Shown: positions 8,718 through 17,406 of the stretch, piece by piece
How positions within the stretch are numbered: position 1 is the stretch's first letter
How the letters are laid out: each line of letters starts with the position of its first letter
Source: Streptosporangium roseum DSM 43021
Lineage (GTDB): Bacteria > Actinomycetota > Actinomycetes > Streptosporangiales > Streptosporangiaceae
Direction: 5' to 3'
Assembly (NCBI RefSeq): GCF_000024865.1
Contig: NC_013595.1
Location: 10,277,315 to 10,341,314 of the forward strand
Length of the DNA stretch: 64,000 nt
The notes under the pieces: generated by a model
The model's database searches: none
Told to the model about the DNA's origin: nothing
What the model saw: only the letters and a program-made list of their open reading frames with translations
Program-made: the position numbers and the translations under genes

Positions 8718-9470
8718 ATGAAATTTCAGGACAAGGTAGTTCTGGTGACCGGGGGCGGGTCGGGCATCGGCCGGGCCGTCGCGCAGGGGTTTGCCCGCCG
8801 GGGCGCGCAGGTGGTGGTGGCCGCGCGGGGGCAGGAGGCGCTCGACCAGACCGTGAAGCTGATCGAGGCCGAGGGCGGCCGGGCCGCCGCGCTGACCGTG
8901 GACGTCTCCGACTCCGCCTCGGTCGCCGGCCTGGTGGGCCGGATCGTGGAGCGGTACGGCAGGCTGGACATCGCGATCAACAACGCCGGCGTGCTCGCCA
9001 TGGGCCAGGTCGCCGACCAGCCCGAGGACGACTTCGCCCAGGTGATCGACATCAACCTGAACGGGATCTTCCTGTCGATGAAGCACCAGATCCCGGCGAT
9101 GCTGGCCGCCGGCGGCGGGGTCATCGTCAACTTCAGCTCGCAGATCGGGACGCACAAGCGCATCCCCGGATTCGGCGCCTACGCCGCGTCCAAGGCCGGG
9201 GTGACGGCGCTGACGCGCACCGCGGCGCTGGAGTACATCGGCCGGGGCATCCGGATCAACGCGATCAGCCCCGGCCCGCACGACACCTCGATGTCCATGC
9301 GCCCGGGCGAGACGGAGGCCGACCGGGCGGCCCGCGTGAAGGGGCAGCTCCCGATCGGCCGGGTCGGCTCCCTCGACGAGATCACCGGCACCGTCCTCTG
9401 GCTCGCCTCCGAGGACGCCGGCTTCGTCGTCGGCAGCGACATCGTGGTGGACGGCGGCTCCACGGCCTGA
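8718..9470 (+). CDS. Short-chain dehydrogenase/reductase (classical SDR)
   Basis: 250 aa, the usual classical SDR length. NAD(P) motif TGGGSGIG (11-18), structural NNAG (88-91), catalytic Ser140/141, Tyr155 and Lys159 in YAASK, and the C-terminal substrate/assembly segment DIVVDGGSTA. It catalyses NAD(P)-dependent oxidation or reduction of an alcohol/carbonyl; the absence of an Asp just after the second strand (VVVAARGQE) leans to NADPH. A weak ribosome site (TTGGAG) precedes the ATG. It is probably controlled by the TetR gene just upstream. Confidence 0.92.
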   Translation: MKFQDKVVLVTGGGSGIGRAVAQGFARRGAQVVVAARGQEALDQTVKLIEAEGGRAAALTVDVSDSASVAGLVGRIVERYGRLDIAINNAGVLAMGQVADQPEDDFAQVIDINLNGIFLSMKHQIPAMLAAGGGVIVNFSSQIGTHKRIPGFGAYAASKAGVTALTRTAALEYIGRGIRINAISPGPHDTSMSMRPGETEADRAARVKGQLPIGRVGSLDEITGTVLWLASEDAGFVVGSDIVVDGGSTA

Positions 9471-9516
9471 CCCCGCGCCACCTCGCGGCCGGCGCCCCCC
9501 GCCGTCCGGCTCCGGC

Positions 9517-10425
9517 CTACGAGGGCCGGGCGGCGCCGTTCACGGTGAGCAGGATGGTGTAGACCGAGGCCGTGGCCGTGATGAACAGCTGGTTGCGCTT
9601 GAGGCCGCCGAAGCAGAGGTTGGACACGGTCTCGGGAATGTGGATCTTGCCGATCAGCGTGCCGTCGGGGTCGAAGCAGTGCACGCCGTCCCCGGCCGCG
9701 GCCCAGATCCGTCCGGCGGTGTCCACACGGATGCCGTCGAAGACGCCCGAGTCGCAGGTGGCGAGCACCTGTCCGCCCGAGAGCGTGCCGTCCTCGTTCA
9801 CGCCGAACGCCCGGATGTGGTTGATCCTGGTGTCGACGACGTAGAGCGTGGACTCGTCGGTGGAGAAGGCCAGCCCGTTGGGGCGGACGAAGTCCTCGGC
9901 CACTGCCCGGACCTCCCCGGTGGCCGGGTCCACGCGGTAGACGTGGCAGGCCCCGATCTCGCTCTCCGCGCGGTGGCCCTCGTAGTCGGTGTCGATCCCG
10001 TAGGACGGGTCGGTGAACCAGATCGACCCGTCCGACTTCACCACCACGTCGTTGGGGCTGTTGAGCCGCCTGCCCTCCCAGCGGTCGGCGATCACCGTGA
10101 CGGAGCCGTCGTGCTCGGTCCTGGTGACCCGGCGGTTGCCCTGCTCGCAGGAGACCAGCCGCCCCTCGCGGTCGACGGTGTGGCCGTTGGTGTAGCCGGC
10201 GGGCTGCCGGAACGGGCCGACCGCGCCGGTCATCTCGTCCCAGCGGAGCATCCGGTCGTTGGGGATGTCGCTCCAGACCAGGAAACGGCCCGCCGGGAAG
10301 TAGGCCGGGCCCTCGGCCCAGCGGCAACCCGTGTGGAGCCGTTCGACGCGATCGTCACCCCGGCAGGCCTTGAACCGGTCGTCCAGCGTCTCGAAACGCG
10401 CTTCGATCGTCTCCATCGTCCCCAT
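9517..10425 (-). CDS. SMP-30/gluconolactonase family protein
   Basis: 302 aa forming a six-bladed propeller of the SMP-30/gluconolaconase/LRE type: EGPAYFPAGRFLVWSDIPN holds the metal-ligand glutamate, and the repeated blades carry NSPNDVVVKSDGSIWFTDPS and RPNGLAFSTDESTLYVVDT. Family members hydrolyse sugar lactones or related esters with a divalent metal. Two in-frame ATGs (10425 and 10416) compete; neither ribosome site decides. It diverges from an Lrp-type regulator, which may control it. It is convergent with the SDR gene, 46 bases away. Confidence 0.88.
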   Translation of the reverse strand: MGTMETIEARFETLDDRFKACRGDDRVERLHTGCRWAEGPAYFPAGRFLVWSDIPNDRMLRWDEMTGAVGPFRQPAGYTNGHTVDREGRLVSCEQGNRRVTRTEHDGSVTVIADRWEGRRLNSPNDVVVKSDGSIWFTDPSYGIDTDYEGHRAESEIGACHVYRVDPATGEVRAVAEDFVRPNGLAFSTDESTLYVVDTRINHIRAFGVNEDGTLSGGQVLATCDSGVFDGIRVDTAGRIWAAAGDGVHCFDPDGTLIGKIHIPETVSNLCFGGLKRNQLFITATASVYTILLTVNGAARPS

Positions 10426-10508
10426 CCTTAGGATCTCATTCTGTCTTTACCTAAGAGGACAGTATGGCATTCGGTCAATCCCCGCGTTCTTCGATTGATG
10501 TTCGGCGC

Positions 10509-10525
10509 TACGATGAACCATCGTG
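10509..10525 (+). promoter_or_regulatory. -10 element TACGAT and leaderless start of the Lrp-type gene
   Basis: TACGAT at 10509-10514 lies 8 bases before the GTG at 10523 with no ribosome site between, which fits leaderless transcription. Confidence 0.45.
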
Positions 10526-10984
10526 GACAACATCGACCGCGAACTCCTCGCCCTGCTCCAGGCCGACGCCACCCAGTCCTACGCCGCGCTCGGCGAGGCC
10601 GTGGGCCTGTCCAGCGGGGCCACCCACGAGCGCGTGCGCAAGCTCCGCCTGCGTGGCGTGATCAGGCGGACCTCGGTGGACGTCGATCCGGCTGCAGTCG
10701 GCAAGGGCGTGGCGGCCTTCGTGATGATCGACGCCAACGCGTGGATGGGCGGCGAGGAGACCGCCGCCGCGCTCGCCGCGCTGCCCTGGATCGAGGAGGC
10801 CCACATCGTCGCCGGGGCCGCGACCCTGCTGGTCAAGGTGCGCACCTCCAGCACCGAGGACCTGCAGGCCGTGCTCAGGCGCCTGTACGAGGTCCCCGGG
10901 GTCACCGGCACCCGGACCGTGGTCGTGCTGGAGACCTTCTTCGAACGCCCCCTCGACCCCCGGGGCGACAGCCCGCGCGGCTAG
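10523..10984 (+). CDS. Lrp/AsnC-family transcriptional regulator
   Basis: 153 aa. Residues 1-60 form the Lrp helix-turn-helix (DRELLALLQADATQSYAALG then SSGATHERVRKLRLRGVIR), and the rest the RAM ligand-binding domain. Lrp/AsnC proteins sense amino acids or small metabolites and assemble into octamers. It diverges from the gluconolactonase-like gene, its most likely target besides itself. Its stop codon shares the bases CTAG (10981-10984) with the stop of the convergent HxlR gene. Confidence 0.93.
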   Translation: MDNIDRELLALLQADATQSYAALGEAVGLSSGATHERVRKLRLRGVIRRTSVDVDPAAVGKGVAAFVMIDANAWMGGEETAAALAALPWIEEAHIVAGAATLLVKVRTSSTEDLQAVLRRLYEVPGVTGTRTVVVLETFFERPLDPRGDSPRG

Positions 10985-11379
10985 GACCGGCTGTCGTAGG
11001 CCTGGCGGGCGCCGTGGACCCGCTCGATGTTGCTCTCGGCCCATGTCTTGATGGCCAGCATGACCGGCTGGAGCCCGCGGCCGAGATCGGTGAGGGCGTA
11101 GTCGACGCGGACCGGCACCGAAGGGGTGACCGTGCGGGAGACCAGGCCGTCGCGCTCCATGCCGCGCAGGGTCTGGGTGAGCATCTTCTGGCTGACACCG
11201 GCGATGACCCGGCCCAGGTCGCTGTAGCGCAGCGGTCCGTCCGACAGCGCGTTCAGGATCAGGCTGACCCACTTGTCGCTGATCGTGTCGAGCAGTTCCC
11301 TGGCCGGGCAGGCCGCCAGGTAGGCGTCATAGGCGGCCCGCGCGCCGTCTCGCCGCTGTGCGGCCGTCTCGGTGGCCAT
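10981..11379 (-). CDS. HxlR-family (MarR-like) transcriptional regulator
   Basis: 132 aa. A winged-helix HxlR domain: CPARELLDTISDKWVSLILN, then DGPLRYSDLGRVIAGVSQKM, LTQTLRGMERDGLVSRTV and VDYALTDLGR. The ATG at 11379 follows GAAGGGG and gives the usual family length; an upstream GTG/TTG would add an unconserved tail. HxlR members often sense quinones or aldehydes and repress a divergent oxidoreductase. Here the divergent neighbour is a quinone-oxidoreductase-like gene at 11484, which fits this pattern well. Confidence 0.92.
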   Translation of the reverse strand: MATETAAQRRDGARAAYDAYLAACPARELLDTISDKWVSLILNALSDGPLRYSDLGRVIAGVSQKMLTQTLRGMERDGLVSRTVTPSVPVRVDYALTDLGRGLQPVMLAIKTWAESNIERVHGARQAYDSRS

Positions 11380-11397
11380 GGCGCCCCTTCCGGTGCG

Positions 11398-11423
11398 GTA
11401 CGCACTTCCAGGTACGTACTTCC
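11398..11423. promoter_or_regulatory. Direct repeat GTACGYACTTCC, candidate HxlR operator
   Basis: GTACGCACTTCC (11398-11409) and GTACGTACTTCC (11412-11423) are two 12-base copies with one difference, 14 bases apart. They lie in the divergent promoter region between the HxlR gene and the oxidoreductase gene, where the regulator would control both. Confidence 0.5.
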
Positions 11424-11483
11424 CGATAGAGAGTAACACTCCATAGGTTCGTTGCCATCCGATCAGAAGTCATGGAGGCGGCG

Positions 11484-12419
11484 ATGCGCGCAGTGGTGGT
11501 CCGTTCGTTCGGCGGACCCGAGGTCCTGGAGATCGAGGAGGTGCCGGTCCCCGGGACGGGCGCCGGTCAGGTGCGGATAAGGGTGGAGGCGGCGGGCGTC
11601 AACCCCGTCGACGTGGCGGTCCGGACCGGACTGCTCGTCGAGGCCGGCCTGGCGGAGCGGCGCGAGGTCCACGGGGTCGGCTGGGACGTGGCCGGGGTGG
11701 TCGAGGAGATCGGCGCCGGGGTCACCGGGTTCGCCCCGGGCGACCGGGTGATCGGCCTGGCCGACCGGCTCGACCTCCCCCTCGGCGCCTACGCCGAGCA
11801 GATCGTGCTGGACGCCGGCGCGGTGGCCCCCGCGCCCGCCCGCGCCACCCCGGAGCAGGCGGCCACGCTTCCACTCAACGGCCTCACCGCCGACCAGGCC
11901 CTGGACCTCGCCGGCCTGACCACGGGCCAGACCCTGCTGGTGACCGGGGCGGCGGGCGGGGTGGGCGGCTACGCCGTCGAGCTGGCCGTGACACGCGGGC
12001 TCCGGGTGGTCGCCGTGGCGGGTGCCGGGGACGAGGAGCTCGTCCGGAGCCTCGGCGCGGAGTTCTTCGTACCCCGCGACGCCGAGCTGGGCTCCGCCGT
12101 ACGGGAGCTGGTGCCGGGTGGGACGCACGGCGCGATCGACGCCGCCGCGGTCGGCACGGCCACGCTCACCGCGGTGCGCAACGGCGGCTCCCTCGTGGCC
12201 GTGCTCGGCGGCGCGGCGCCCGTCCCGCTGCGCGGCACCCGGGTGGCCAACGTCTGGATCCGCGCCGACGGGGCCCGGCTGGCCGAGCTCGCCCGGCTGG
12301 CGGACGAGGGCCGGCTGACCCTCAGGGTGGCCGGCGCCCTCCCGCTCGCCGAGGCCGCGGCCGCCCACGAGCGCCTCGCCGCGGGCGGCCTCCGCGGGCG
12401 CCTCGTCCTGCTCCCCTGA
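11484..12419 (+). CDS. NADPH:quinone oxidoreductase-like MDR protein (zinc-free)
   Basis: 311 aa of the medium-chain dehydrogenase/reductase superfamily. N-terminal GroES-like fold (GVNPVDVAVRTG; GWDVAGVVEEIGAGVTGFAP) and Rossmann domain with the dinucleotide motif TGAAGGVGGYA. The zinc-binding cysteines of alcohol dehydrogenases are absent, as in quinone oxidoreductases. The ATG at 11484 is preceded by GGAGGCG; an ATG at 11472 is also in frame. It likely reduces quinones or enones under control of the divergent HxlR regulator. Confidence 0.9.
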   Translation: MRAVVVRSFGGPEVLEIEEVPVPGTGAGQVRIRVEAAGVNPVDVAVRTGLLVEAGLAERREVHGVGWDVAGVVEEIGAGVTGFAPGDRVIGLADRLDLPLGAYAEQIVLDAGAVAPAPARATPEQAATLPLNGLTADQALDLAGLTTGQTLLVTGAAGGVGGYAVELAVTRGLRVVAVAGAGDEELVRSLGAEFFVPRDAELGSAVRELVPGGTHGAIDAAAVGTATLTAVRNGGSLVAVLGGAAPVPLRGTRVANVWIRADGARLAELARLADEGRLTLRVAGALPLAEAAAAHERLAAGGLRGRLVLLP

Positions 12420-12450
12420 CATCCCGATCCGCCCTTTGACGTCCCGTCCC

Positions 12451-12472
12451 GTACGGCCCCGGTGGGCCGTAC
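12451..12472. terminator. Hairpin GTACGGCCC / GGGCCGTAC
   Basis: A 9-base perfect stem with a 4-base loop, 31 bases after the oxidoreductase stop; probably its terminator. Confidence 0.5.
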
Positions 12473-12514
12473 CGGGCGAGCGGGAGGAGCGCGGCGCGTG
12501 CCACCCTGTGGAGC

Positions 12515-13252
12515 ATGCTGACACTGGCGCATGTGAGTGACATTCATATCGGCGGCTCCCCCCGCAGCGTCGAGCGGGCGCGGGCCGTCATGCGACACCT
12601 GGAGGAGCTGCCGGGCCCGCTGGACGCCGTCATCGTGACCGGCGACATCGCCGACCACGGCACGGCCGAGGAGTACGGAACCGCACGCGAGCTGCTGACC
12701 TCGCGTTACCCGACGGTGCTCTGCCCGGGCAACCACGACGTCCGCCCGGCCTTCCGCGAGGTCCTTCTCGGCCAGGACGGCGACGGCCCGGTCAACCAGG
12801 TCCTGCGGCTCGACGGCCTGACCGTGGCCCTGTGCGACTCCAGCATCCCCGGACGGCCGGAGGGTGTCCTGGAGGACGAGACGATCGCCTGGCTGGAGGC
12901 CGTGCTCGCCGAGTCCCCCGCCACCCCGGTCATCGTGGGCATGCACCACCCGGCGGTGGCGCTGGGCATCCCCTACGTGGACACCATCGGGCTCCGGGAG
13001 CCGGAGCGGCTGGAGGGGGTCCTGCGGCGGCACCCCCAGGTGGTCGCCGTGCTGGCCGGTCACGCCCACACCCCGGCGAGCACCACCTTCGCCGGCCTGC
13101 CCCTGATCGTCGCCCCGGGGGTCGTCTCCACCGCGCTGCTCCCCCAGGAGTACGCCTCGCCGGACCCCCGCGACTTCGACCTCCCGCCCCAGATCGCCAT
13201 GCACGTCTTCGACGACGGCCGCCTCACCACCCACATGCGCCTGGTCCGCTGA
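12515..13252 (+). CDS. Metallophosphoesterase, CpdA/cyclic-nucleotide phosphodiesterase-like
   Basis: 245 aa. The five metallophosphatase blocks are present in order: HVSDIHIGG (D9, H11), VIVTGDIADHG, LCPGNHDVR, GMHHPAV and LAGHAHTPAS. The two-metal site hydrolyses phosphodiesters or monoesters; closest by pattern are class III cyclic-nucleotide phosphodiesterases, but substrates in this family are hard to predict. A possible -10 (CACCCT) lies 7 bases before the ATG. It stands alone between the oxidoreductase and a convergent AraC gene. Confidence 0.9.
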   Translation: MLTLAHVSDIHIGGSPRSVERARAVMRHLEELPGPLDAVIVTGDIADHGTAEEYGTARELLTSRYPTVLCPGNHDVRPAFREVLLGQDGDGPVNQVLRLDGLTVALCDSSIPGRPEGVLEDETIAWLEAVLAESPATPVIVGMHHPAVALGIPYVDTIGLREPERLEGVLRRHPQVVAVLAGHAHTPASTTFAGLPLIVAPGVVSTALLPQEYASPDPRDFDLPPQIAMHVFDDGRLTTHMRLVR

Positions 13253-13288
13253 CCCCGTACGGCGAGGCGGCCCGGCCCTCCCGCGCCC

Positions 13289-14218
13289 TCACATGGCGCG
13301 GTGCTCCTGCGGGCTGACCCCGAGCACGCGTTTGAAGGCGGTGCTGAGCGCGAAGGAGCTGCCGTAGCCGACCTGCCGGGCCACCGCGCCGATGGTGGCG
13401 TCGGTCTCGCGGAGCAGGTCGGCGGCCATGGCCAGCCGCCAGCCGGTGAGGAACGCCATGGGCGACTCGCCGACCAGATCGGTGAAGCGACGCGCCAGCG
13501 ACGCGCGGGAGACTCCGGTCCCGGCCGCCAGCGCGGCCACGGTCCAGGGGTGGGCCGGGTTGTTGTGGAGCATCCGCAGGGCCCGGCCCACCACGGGGTC
13601 GCTGTGGGCGCGGTACCAGGCCGGGGCCTCCGCCTCCGGGCGGGAGAACCAGGCCCGCAGGACCGCGATGAGCAGCAGGTCGAGCAGCCGGTCGAGCACG
13701 GCCTCCTGGCCCGGCTCATCCTTGACGATCTCGTCGCCGAGCAGCGGGATCAGCGGGCAGTCCCAGGCGTCCTCGGGCAGGACCAGCAGCGCGGGCAGCG
13801 CCGCGAGCAGCCGCCGGCTGATCTCTCCGTGCATCTGGTAGGTGCCGGTGATCATCATCGTCGAGCCGTCCGGGCTGTTGCCCCAGGTGCGGACGCCCAG
13901 AGCCATCTCCTGGGCCAGGGGCTCACCCTCCGGGGTGGTGCAGTGCTGCCCGGGCTGGATCACCACCTGGGGCGGGGTGGCCGGGTCGTCGGCGACCGTG
14001 TACGGATCCGGGCCGCGCATGATCGCGACGTCCCCGGGATGCAGCCGCACCGCGTCACCGTGGTCGGGGATCACCCACGCCTGGCCCCGCATCATGGCCA
14101 CCAGGGTGAGCGGCGCCCGGTCCTGGATCCGCAGGGACCAGGGCGGGTTCAAGATCGATCGCAGCAGGAACGCTCCTCGGGCCCTCGGCCCGTCCAGGAG
14201 ACCCGCGAGTACGTCCAT
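13289..14218 (-). CDS. AraC-family regulator with N-terminal cupin domain
   Basis: 309 aa. N-terminal cupin domain of the AraC-binding-like type (~15-190; the strand HPGDVAIMRGPDPYTVAD) and C-terminal double helix-turn-helix (~205-305; GTGVSRASLARRFTDLVGES and VARQVGYGSSFALSTAFKRV). It ends LGVSPQEHRAM. The ATG at 14218 fits the family's normal N-terminus (MDVLAGLLDGPRARGAFLLR); longer starts add unconserved sequence. It diverges from the NmrA-like gene, which with the DUF1772 gene is the likely regulated unit. Confidence 0.92.
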   Translation of the reverse strand: MDVLAGLLDGPRARGAFLLRSILNPPWSLRIQDRAPLTLVAMMRGQAWVIPDHGDAVRLHPGDVAIMRGPDPYTVADDPATPPQVVIQPGQHCTTPEGEPLAQEMALGVRTWGNSPDGSTMMITGTYQMHGEISRRLLAALPALLVLPEDAWDCPLIPLLGDEIVKDEPGQEAVLDRLLDLLLIAVLRAWFSRPEAEAPAWYRAHSDPVVGRALRMLHNNPAHPWTVAALAAGTGVSRASLARRFTDLVGESPMAFLTGWRLAMAADLLRETDATIGAVARQVGYGSSFALSTAFKRVLGVSPQEHRAM

Positions 14219-14300
14219 ATGCTTGACCTTAGACGCATAAACATGGTTTTGCGACTTTCGGCCATGGACCGTCTCATCCCATCGGCGCTTCACTTGTGGC

Positions 14301-15137
14301 ATGACAGAGAACACGCGACAGGGAACGACGCTGGTCCTCGGCGGAACGGGCAAGACCGGCCGCCGCGTGGTGGAGCGGCTCGCCGCTCGCGGCCTGCCGG
14401 TGCGGGCCGGCTCCCGCTCGGGCACGCCCCCGTTCGACTGGGAGGACCGGGCCACGTGGGCACCCGCGCTGTGGGACGTTGAGTCGGTGTACGTGACGTA
14501 CTACCCGGACCTGGCCGCCCCCGGTGCCGCCGCCTCGATCGGCTCCTTCGCCGCGCTGGCGGCCGGCAGCGGCGTCCGGCGGCTCGTCCTGCTGTCCGGC
14601 CGGGGCGAGGAAGAGGCCCGGGCCTGCGAGCGGACGGTCCAGGAGTCCGGCGCCGAGTGGACGATCCTGCGGGCGAGCTGGTTCAACCAGAACTTCAGCG
14701 AGCACTACCTGCTGGAGCCGGTGCTCAGCGGCGTGGTGGCGCTGCCCGCCGGGAACGTGGCGGAGCCGTTCGTCGACGTCGAGGACATCGCGGACGTCGC
14801 GGTCGCGGCGCTGACCCAGGACGGGCACGCGGGCCGGATATATGAGCTGACCGGCCCCCGGCTGCTGACCTTCGCCGACGCCGCCGGAGAGATCGCCAAG
14901 GCGGCAGACCGGGAGGTACGGTACGTACCGGTCTCCGCCGAAGAGTACGCGGACGCGCTCGTGGAGCACGGCGTACCGGCCGAGGAGGCAACGATGCTGA
15001 CCGAGCTGTTCACCAAGGTCCTGGACGGCCGCAACGCCCATCTGACCGACGGCGTCCGGCGCGTCCTGGGCAGGGAGCCCCGGGATTTCGCCGACTACGC
15101 GCGGGACGCGGCGGCCACCGGCGTCTGGAACGGCTGA
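14301..15137 (+). CDS. NmrA-like NAD(P)-binding protein (atypical SDR)
   Basis: 278 aa. N-terminal Rossmann motif VLGGTGKTGRRV (~12-23) with GxxGxxG spacing, an LLSGRGEEEA strand-loop, and the NmrA-type later part FVDVEDIADVAVAALTQDGH / YELTGPRLLTFADAA. There is no YxxxK catalytic pair, so it may be a redox sensor or a quinone/isoflavone-reductase-like enzyme. It diverges from an AraC regulator and lies upstream of a DUF1772 membrane protein, from which a 15-base hairpin separates it. Confidence 0.88.
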   Translation: MTENTRQGTTLVLGGTGKTGRRVVERLAARGLPVRAGSRSGTPPFDWEDRATWAPALWDVESVYVTYYPDLAAPGAAASIGSFAALAAGSGVRRLVLLSGRGEEEARACERTVQESGAEWTILRASWFNQNFSEHYLLEPVLSGVVALPAGNVAEPFVDVEDIADVAVAALTQDGHAGRIYELTGPRLLTFADAAGEIAKAADREVRYVPVSAEEYADALVEHGVPAEEATMLTELFTKVLDGRNAHLTDGVRRVLGREPRDFADYARDAAATGVWNG

Positions 15138-15150
15138 GAGACCCGCAGTC

Positions 15151-15196
15151 CACGGACACCGGGCGGGATCCCACGGGGGCACGCCCGGTGTCCGTG
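15151..15196. terminator. 15-bp perfect inverted repeat after the NmrA-like gene
   Basis: Arms 15151-15165 and 15182-15196 are exact reverse complements. The hairpin begins 14 bases after the stop and ends 37 bases before the next gene, so it may end or attenuate transcription between the two. Confidence 0.6.
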
Positions 15197-15232
15197 ACCA
15201 CAGCACATTGGATTTCCGTAACGGAGGATGGG

Positions 15233-15745
15233 ATGTTCGAGTTGTTCCGGAGCACCGCACTGGTCGCGTCCACACTGACCACGGGGCTCATCGCGGGCCT
15301 GTTCTACGCGTTCAGCTGCGCGGTCATGCTCGGCCTGGGCCGGACGGACGACCGGACCTTCGTCAGCGCGATGCAGTGGATCAACGTGAAGATCCTCAAC
15401 GGCTGGTTCCTCATCCCCTTCATGGGCGCGCTGGCGCTGATCGCCCTGGCGGGAGCGCTTCACCTGCGCGGGGACGGCCGCTCCGTGCTGCCCTGGATCG
15501 TGGCCGCCCTCGTGCTGTACGGGATGACGTTCGCCATCACCGCCGCCGTCAACGTGCCGCTCAACAACCAGCTCGCCGCGGCCGGAGAGCCCGACGGCAT
15601 CACCGACCTCGCGGCGGTGCGCGAGGCATTCGAGGCGACGTGGAACCGCTGGAACCTCATCCGCGCGCTGACGTCCACCGCCGCGTTCGGCTGCCTCGTC
15701 TGGGCCCTGGTGCTCCACGGCGGCATCACCTCCTCCGGGGCATAG
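15233..15745 (+). CDS. DUF1772 (anthrone oxygenase-like) membrane protein
   Basis: 170 aa with four predicted membrane helices (about 8-30, 55-78, 84-106 and 145-165) and the DUF1772 features FYAFSCAVMLGL, QWINVKILN, and NVPLNNQL with RWNLIRA. The ATG at 15233 has GGAGG five bases upstream; a GTG at 15188 in frame would lengthen it. Some relatives are small oxygenases without cofactor that act on polyketide anthrones; most are uncharacterised. It is likely co-regulated with the NmrA-like gene by the AraC regulator. Confidence 0.85.
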   Translation: MFELFRSTALVASTLTTGLIAGLFYAFSCAVMLGLGRTDDRTFVSAMQWINVKILNGWFLIPFMGALALIALAGALHLRGDGRSVLPWIVAALVLYGMTFAITAAVNVPLNNQLAAAGEPDGITDLAAVREAFEATWNRWNLIRALTSTAAFGCLVWALVLHGGITSSGA

Positions 15746-15780
15746 GCCCCCTCCCCGTCATCGCCCCCGGCCCCCCACGG

Positions 15781-15836
15781 GACCGGGGGCCGGAATCATG
15801 GAACCGGGGCCGGAATCACGGGACCAGGGCCGGAAT
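15781..15836. repeat. Three tandem copies of GACCGGGGCCGGAAT-like element upstream of argG
   Basis: Near-identical units begin at 15781, 15801 and 15822 (20-21-base period) with the common core GCCGGAAT. A fourth copy, GACCGGGGCCGGAAT, occurs at 17401-17415 just past the argG stop, so the repeats flank argG. Confidence 0.65.
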
Positions 15837-15890
15837 GCCGTCAAGAAACGCGTCATGAGCCGCCAAATCTCGGGCGAGCCCATCAAAGTT

Positions 15891-15930
15891 TTGCATGATC
15901 ATGCGCCGCAATGCATACTCTTGTCTCATG
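15891..15930 (+). promoter_or_regulatory. argG promoter with ARG-box-like sequence; leaderless start
   Basis: TTGCAT (15891-15896) and CATACT (15914-15919) are spaced 17 bases, a near-ideal -35/-10 pair; TACTCT at 15916 also fits. The ATG at 15928 has no ribosome site and lies about where transcription would begin. The stretch GCATGATCATGCGCC then GCAATGCATAC resembles the paired A/T-rich ATGCAT-type half-sites of ArgR boxes and overlaps the promoter, as a repressor site would. Confidence 0.5.
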
Positions 15931-17376
15931 TCCAAGGTTCTCACCTCCCTGCCGACCGGCGAACGCGTCGGCATCGCCTTCTCGGGCGGCCTCGACACCT
16001 CGGTCGCCGTCGCGTGGATGCGCGACAAGGGTGCCGTCCCGTGCACCTACACCGCCGACATCGGCCAGTACGACGAGCCCGACATCGCCTCGGTGCCCGG
16101 CCGCGCGCTGGCGTACGGTGCCGAGGTCGCGCGCCTGGTCGACTGCCGCGCGGCACTGGTCGAGGAGGGCCTGGCCGCGCTCACCTGCGGCGCGTTCCAC
16201 ATCCGCTCGGCCGGGCGCACCTACTTCAACACCACGCCGCTCGGCCGTGCCGTCACCGGGACCCTGCTGGTCCGGGCGATGATCGAGGACGACGTACAGA
16301 TCTGGGGCGACGGCTCGACGTTCAAGGGCAACGACATCGAGCGGTTCTACCGGTACGGCCTGCTCGCAAACCCCCACCTGCGCATCTACAAGCCCTGGCT
16401 GGACGCGGACTTCGTGTCCGAGCTCGGCGGCCGCAAGGAGATGTCGGAGTGGCTGCTCGCCCACGACCTGCCCTACCGTGACAGCACCGAGAAGGCCTAC
16501 TCGACCGACGCCAACATCTGGGGCGCCACCCACGAGGCCAAGACCCTGGAGCACCTCGACACCGGTATCGAGACCGTGGACCCGATCATGGGCGTGCGGT
16601 TCTGGGACCCCGCGGTCGAGATCGCGACCGAGGACGTGACCATCGGCTTCGACCAGGGCCGCCCGGTGACGATCAACGGCAAGGAGTTCGCCACCCCGGT
16701 CGACCTGGTGATGGAGGCGAACACGATCGGCGGACGGCATGGCATGGGCATGTCGGACCAGATCGAGAACCGGGTGATCGAGGCCAAGAGCCGCGGCATC
16801 TACGAGGCCCCCGGGATGGCGTTGCTGCACGCGGCGTACGAACGGCTGGTCAACGCGATCCACAACGAGGACACCCTGGCGAGCTACCACAACGAGGGAC
16901 GGCGGCTCGGCCGGCTGATGTACGAGGGCCGCTGGCTCGACCCGCAGGCGCTGATGCTGCGCGAGTCGCTGCAGCGCTGGGTCGGCACGGCGGTCATCGG
17001 CGAGGTGACGCTGCGGCTGCGGCGCGGTGAGGACTACTCGATCCTGGACACCTCCGGCCCGGCCTTCAGCTACCACCCGGACAAGCTGTCGATGGAGCGC
17101 ACCGAGGACTCGGCGTTCGGTCCGGTGGACCGGATCGGCCAGCTCACCATGCGCAACCTCGACATCGCCGACTCGCGCGCCAAGCTTGAGCAGTACGCCA
17201 GCCTCGGCATGGTCGGCACCACCCACCCCGCGCTCATCGGTGCCGCCCAGGCGGCCTCGACCGGACTGATCGGCGCGATGCCGCAGGGCGGCGCCGAGGC
17301 CATCGCCTCACGCGGCACGGTCTCCGATGAAGACGCGATGCTCGACCGCGCCGCGATGGAGTCCGGCACCGACTGA
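15928..17376 (+). CDS. argG: Argininosuccinate synthase, E. coli-type (long) subfamily
   Basis: 482 aa. Joins citrulline and aspartate with ATP to make argininosuccinate. The ATP-pyrophosphatase P-loop GIAFSGGLDTSVAV is at ~15-28; family blocks YTADIGQYDE, TTPLGRAVTG, GDGSTFKGNDIERF and KPWLD follow. The length and these blocks match the E. coli-like subfamily (about 447 aa) rather than the ~400-aa form usual in actinobacterial arg operons. It stands alone, with no other arg genes beside it. The ATG is chosen by the MSKVLTSLPTGERVG start and promoter spacing. It may be a second, independently regulated copy. Confidence 0.95.
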   Translation: MSKVLTSLPTGERVGIAFSGGLDTSVAVAWMRDKGAVPCTYTADIGQYDEPDIASVPGRALAYGAEVARLVDCRAALVEEGLAALTCGAFHIRSAGRTYFNTTPLGRAVTGTLLVRAMIEDDVQIWGDGSTFKGNDIERFYRYGLLANPHLRIYKPWLDADFVSELGGRKEMSEWLLAHDLPYRDSTEKAYSTDANIWGATHEAKTLEHLDTGIETVDPIMGVRFWDPAVEIATEDVTIGFDQGRPVTINGKEFATPVDLVMEANTIGGRHGMGMSDQIENRVIEAKSRGIYEAPGMALLHAAYERLVNAIHNEDTLASYHNEGRRLGRLMYEGRWLDPQALMLRESLQRWVGTAVIGEVTLRLRRGEDYSILDTSGPAFSYHPDKLSMERTEDSAFGPVDRIGQLTMRNLDIADSRAKLEQYASLGMVGTTHPALIGAAQAASTGLIGAMPQGGAEAIASRGTVSDEDAMLDRAAMESGTD

Positions 17377-17406
17377 CGGGACCACATCGGCTCGCCTGGC
17401 GACCGG

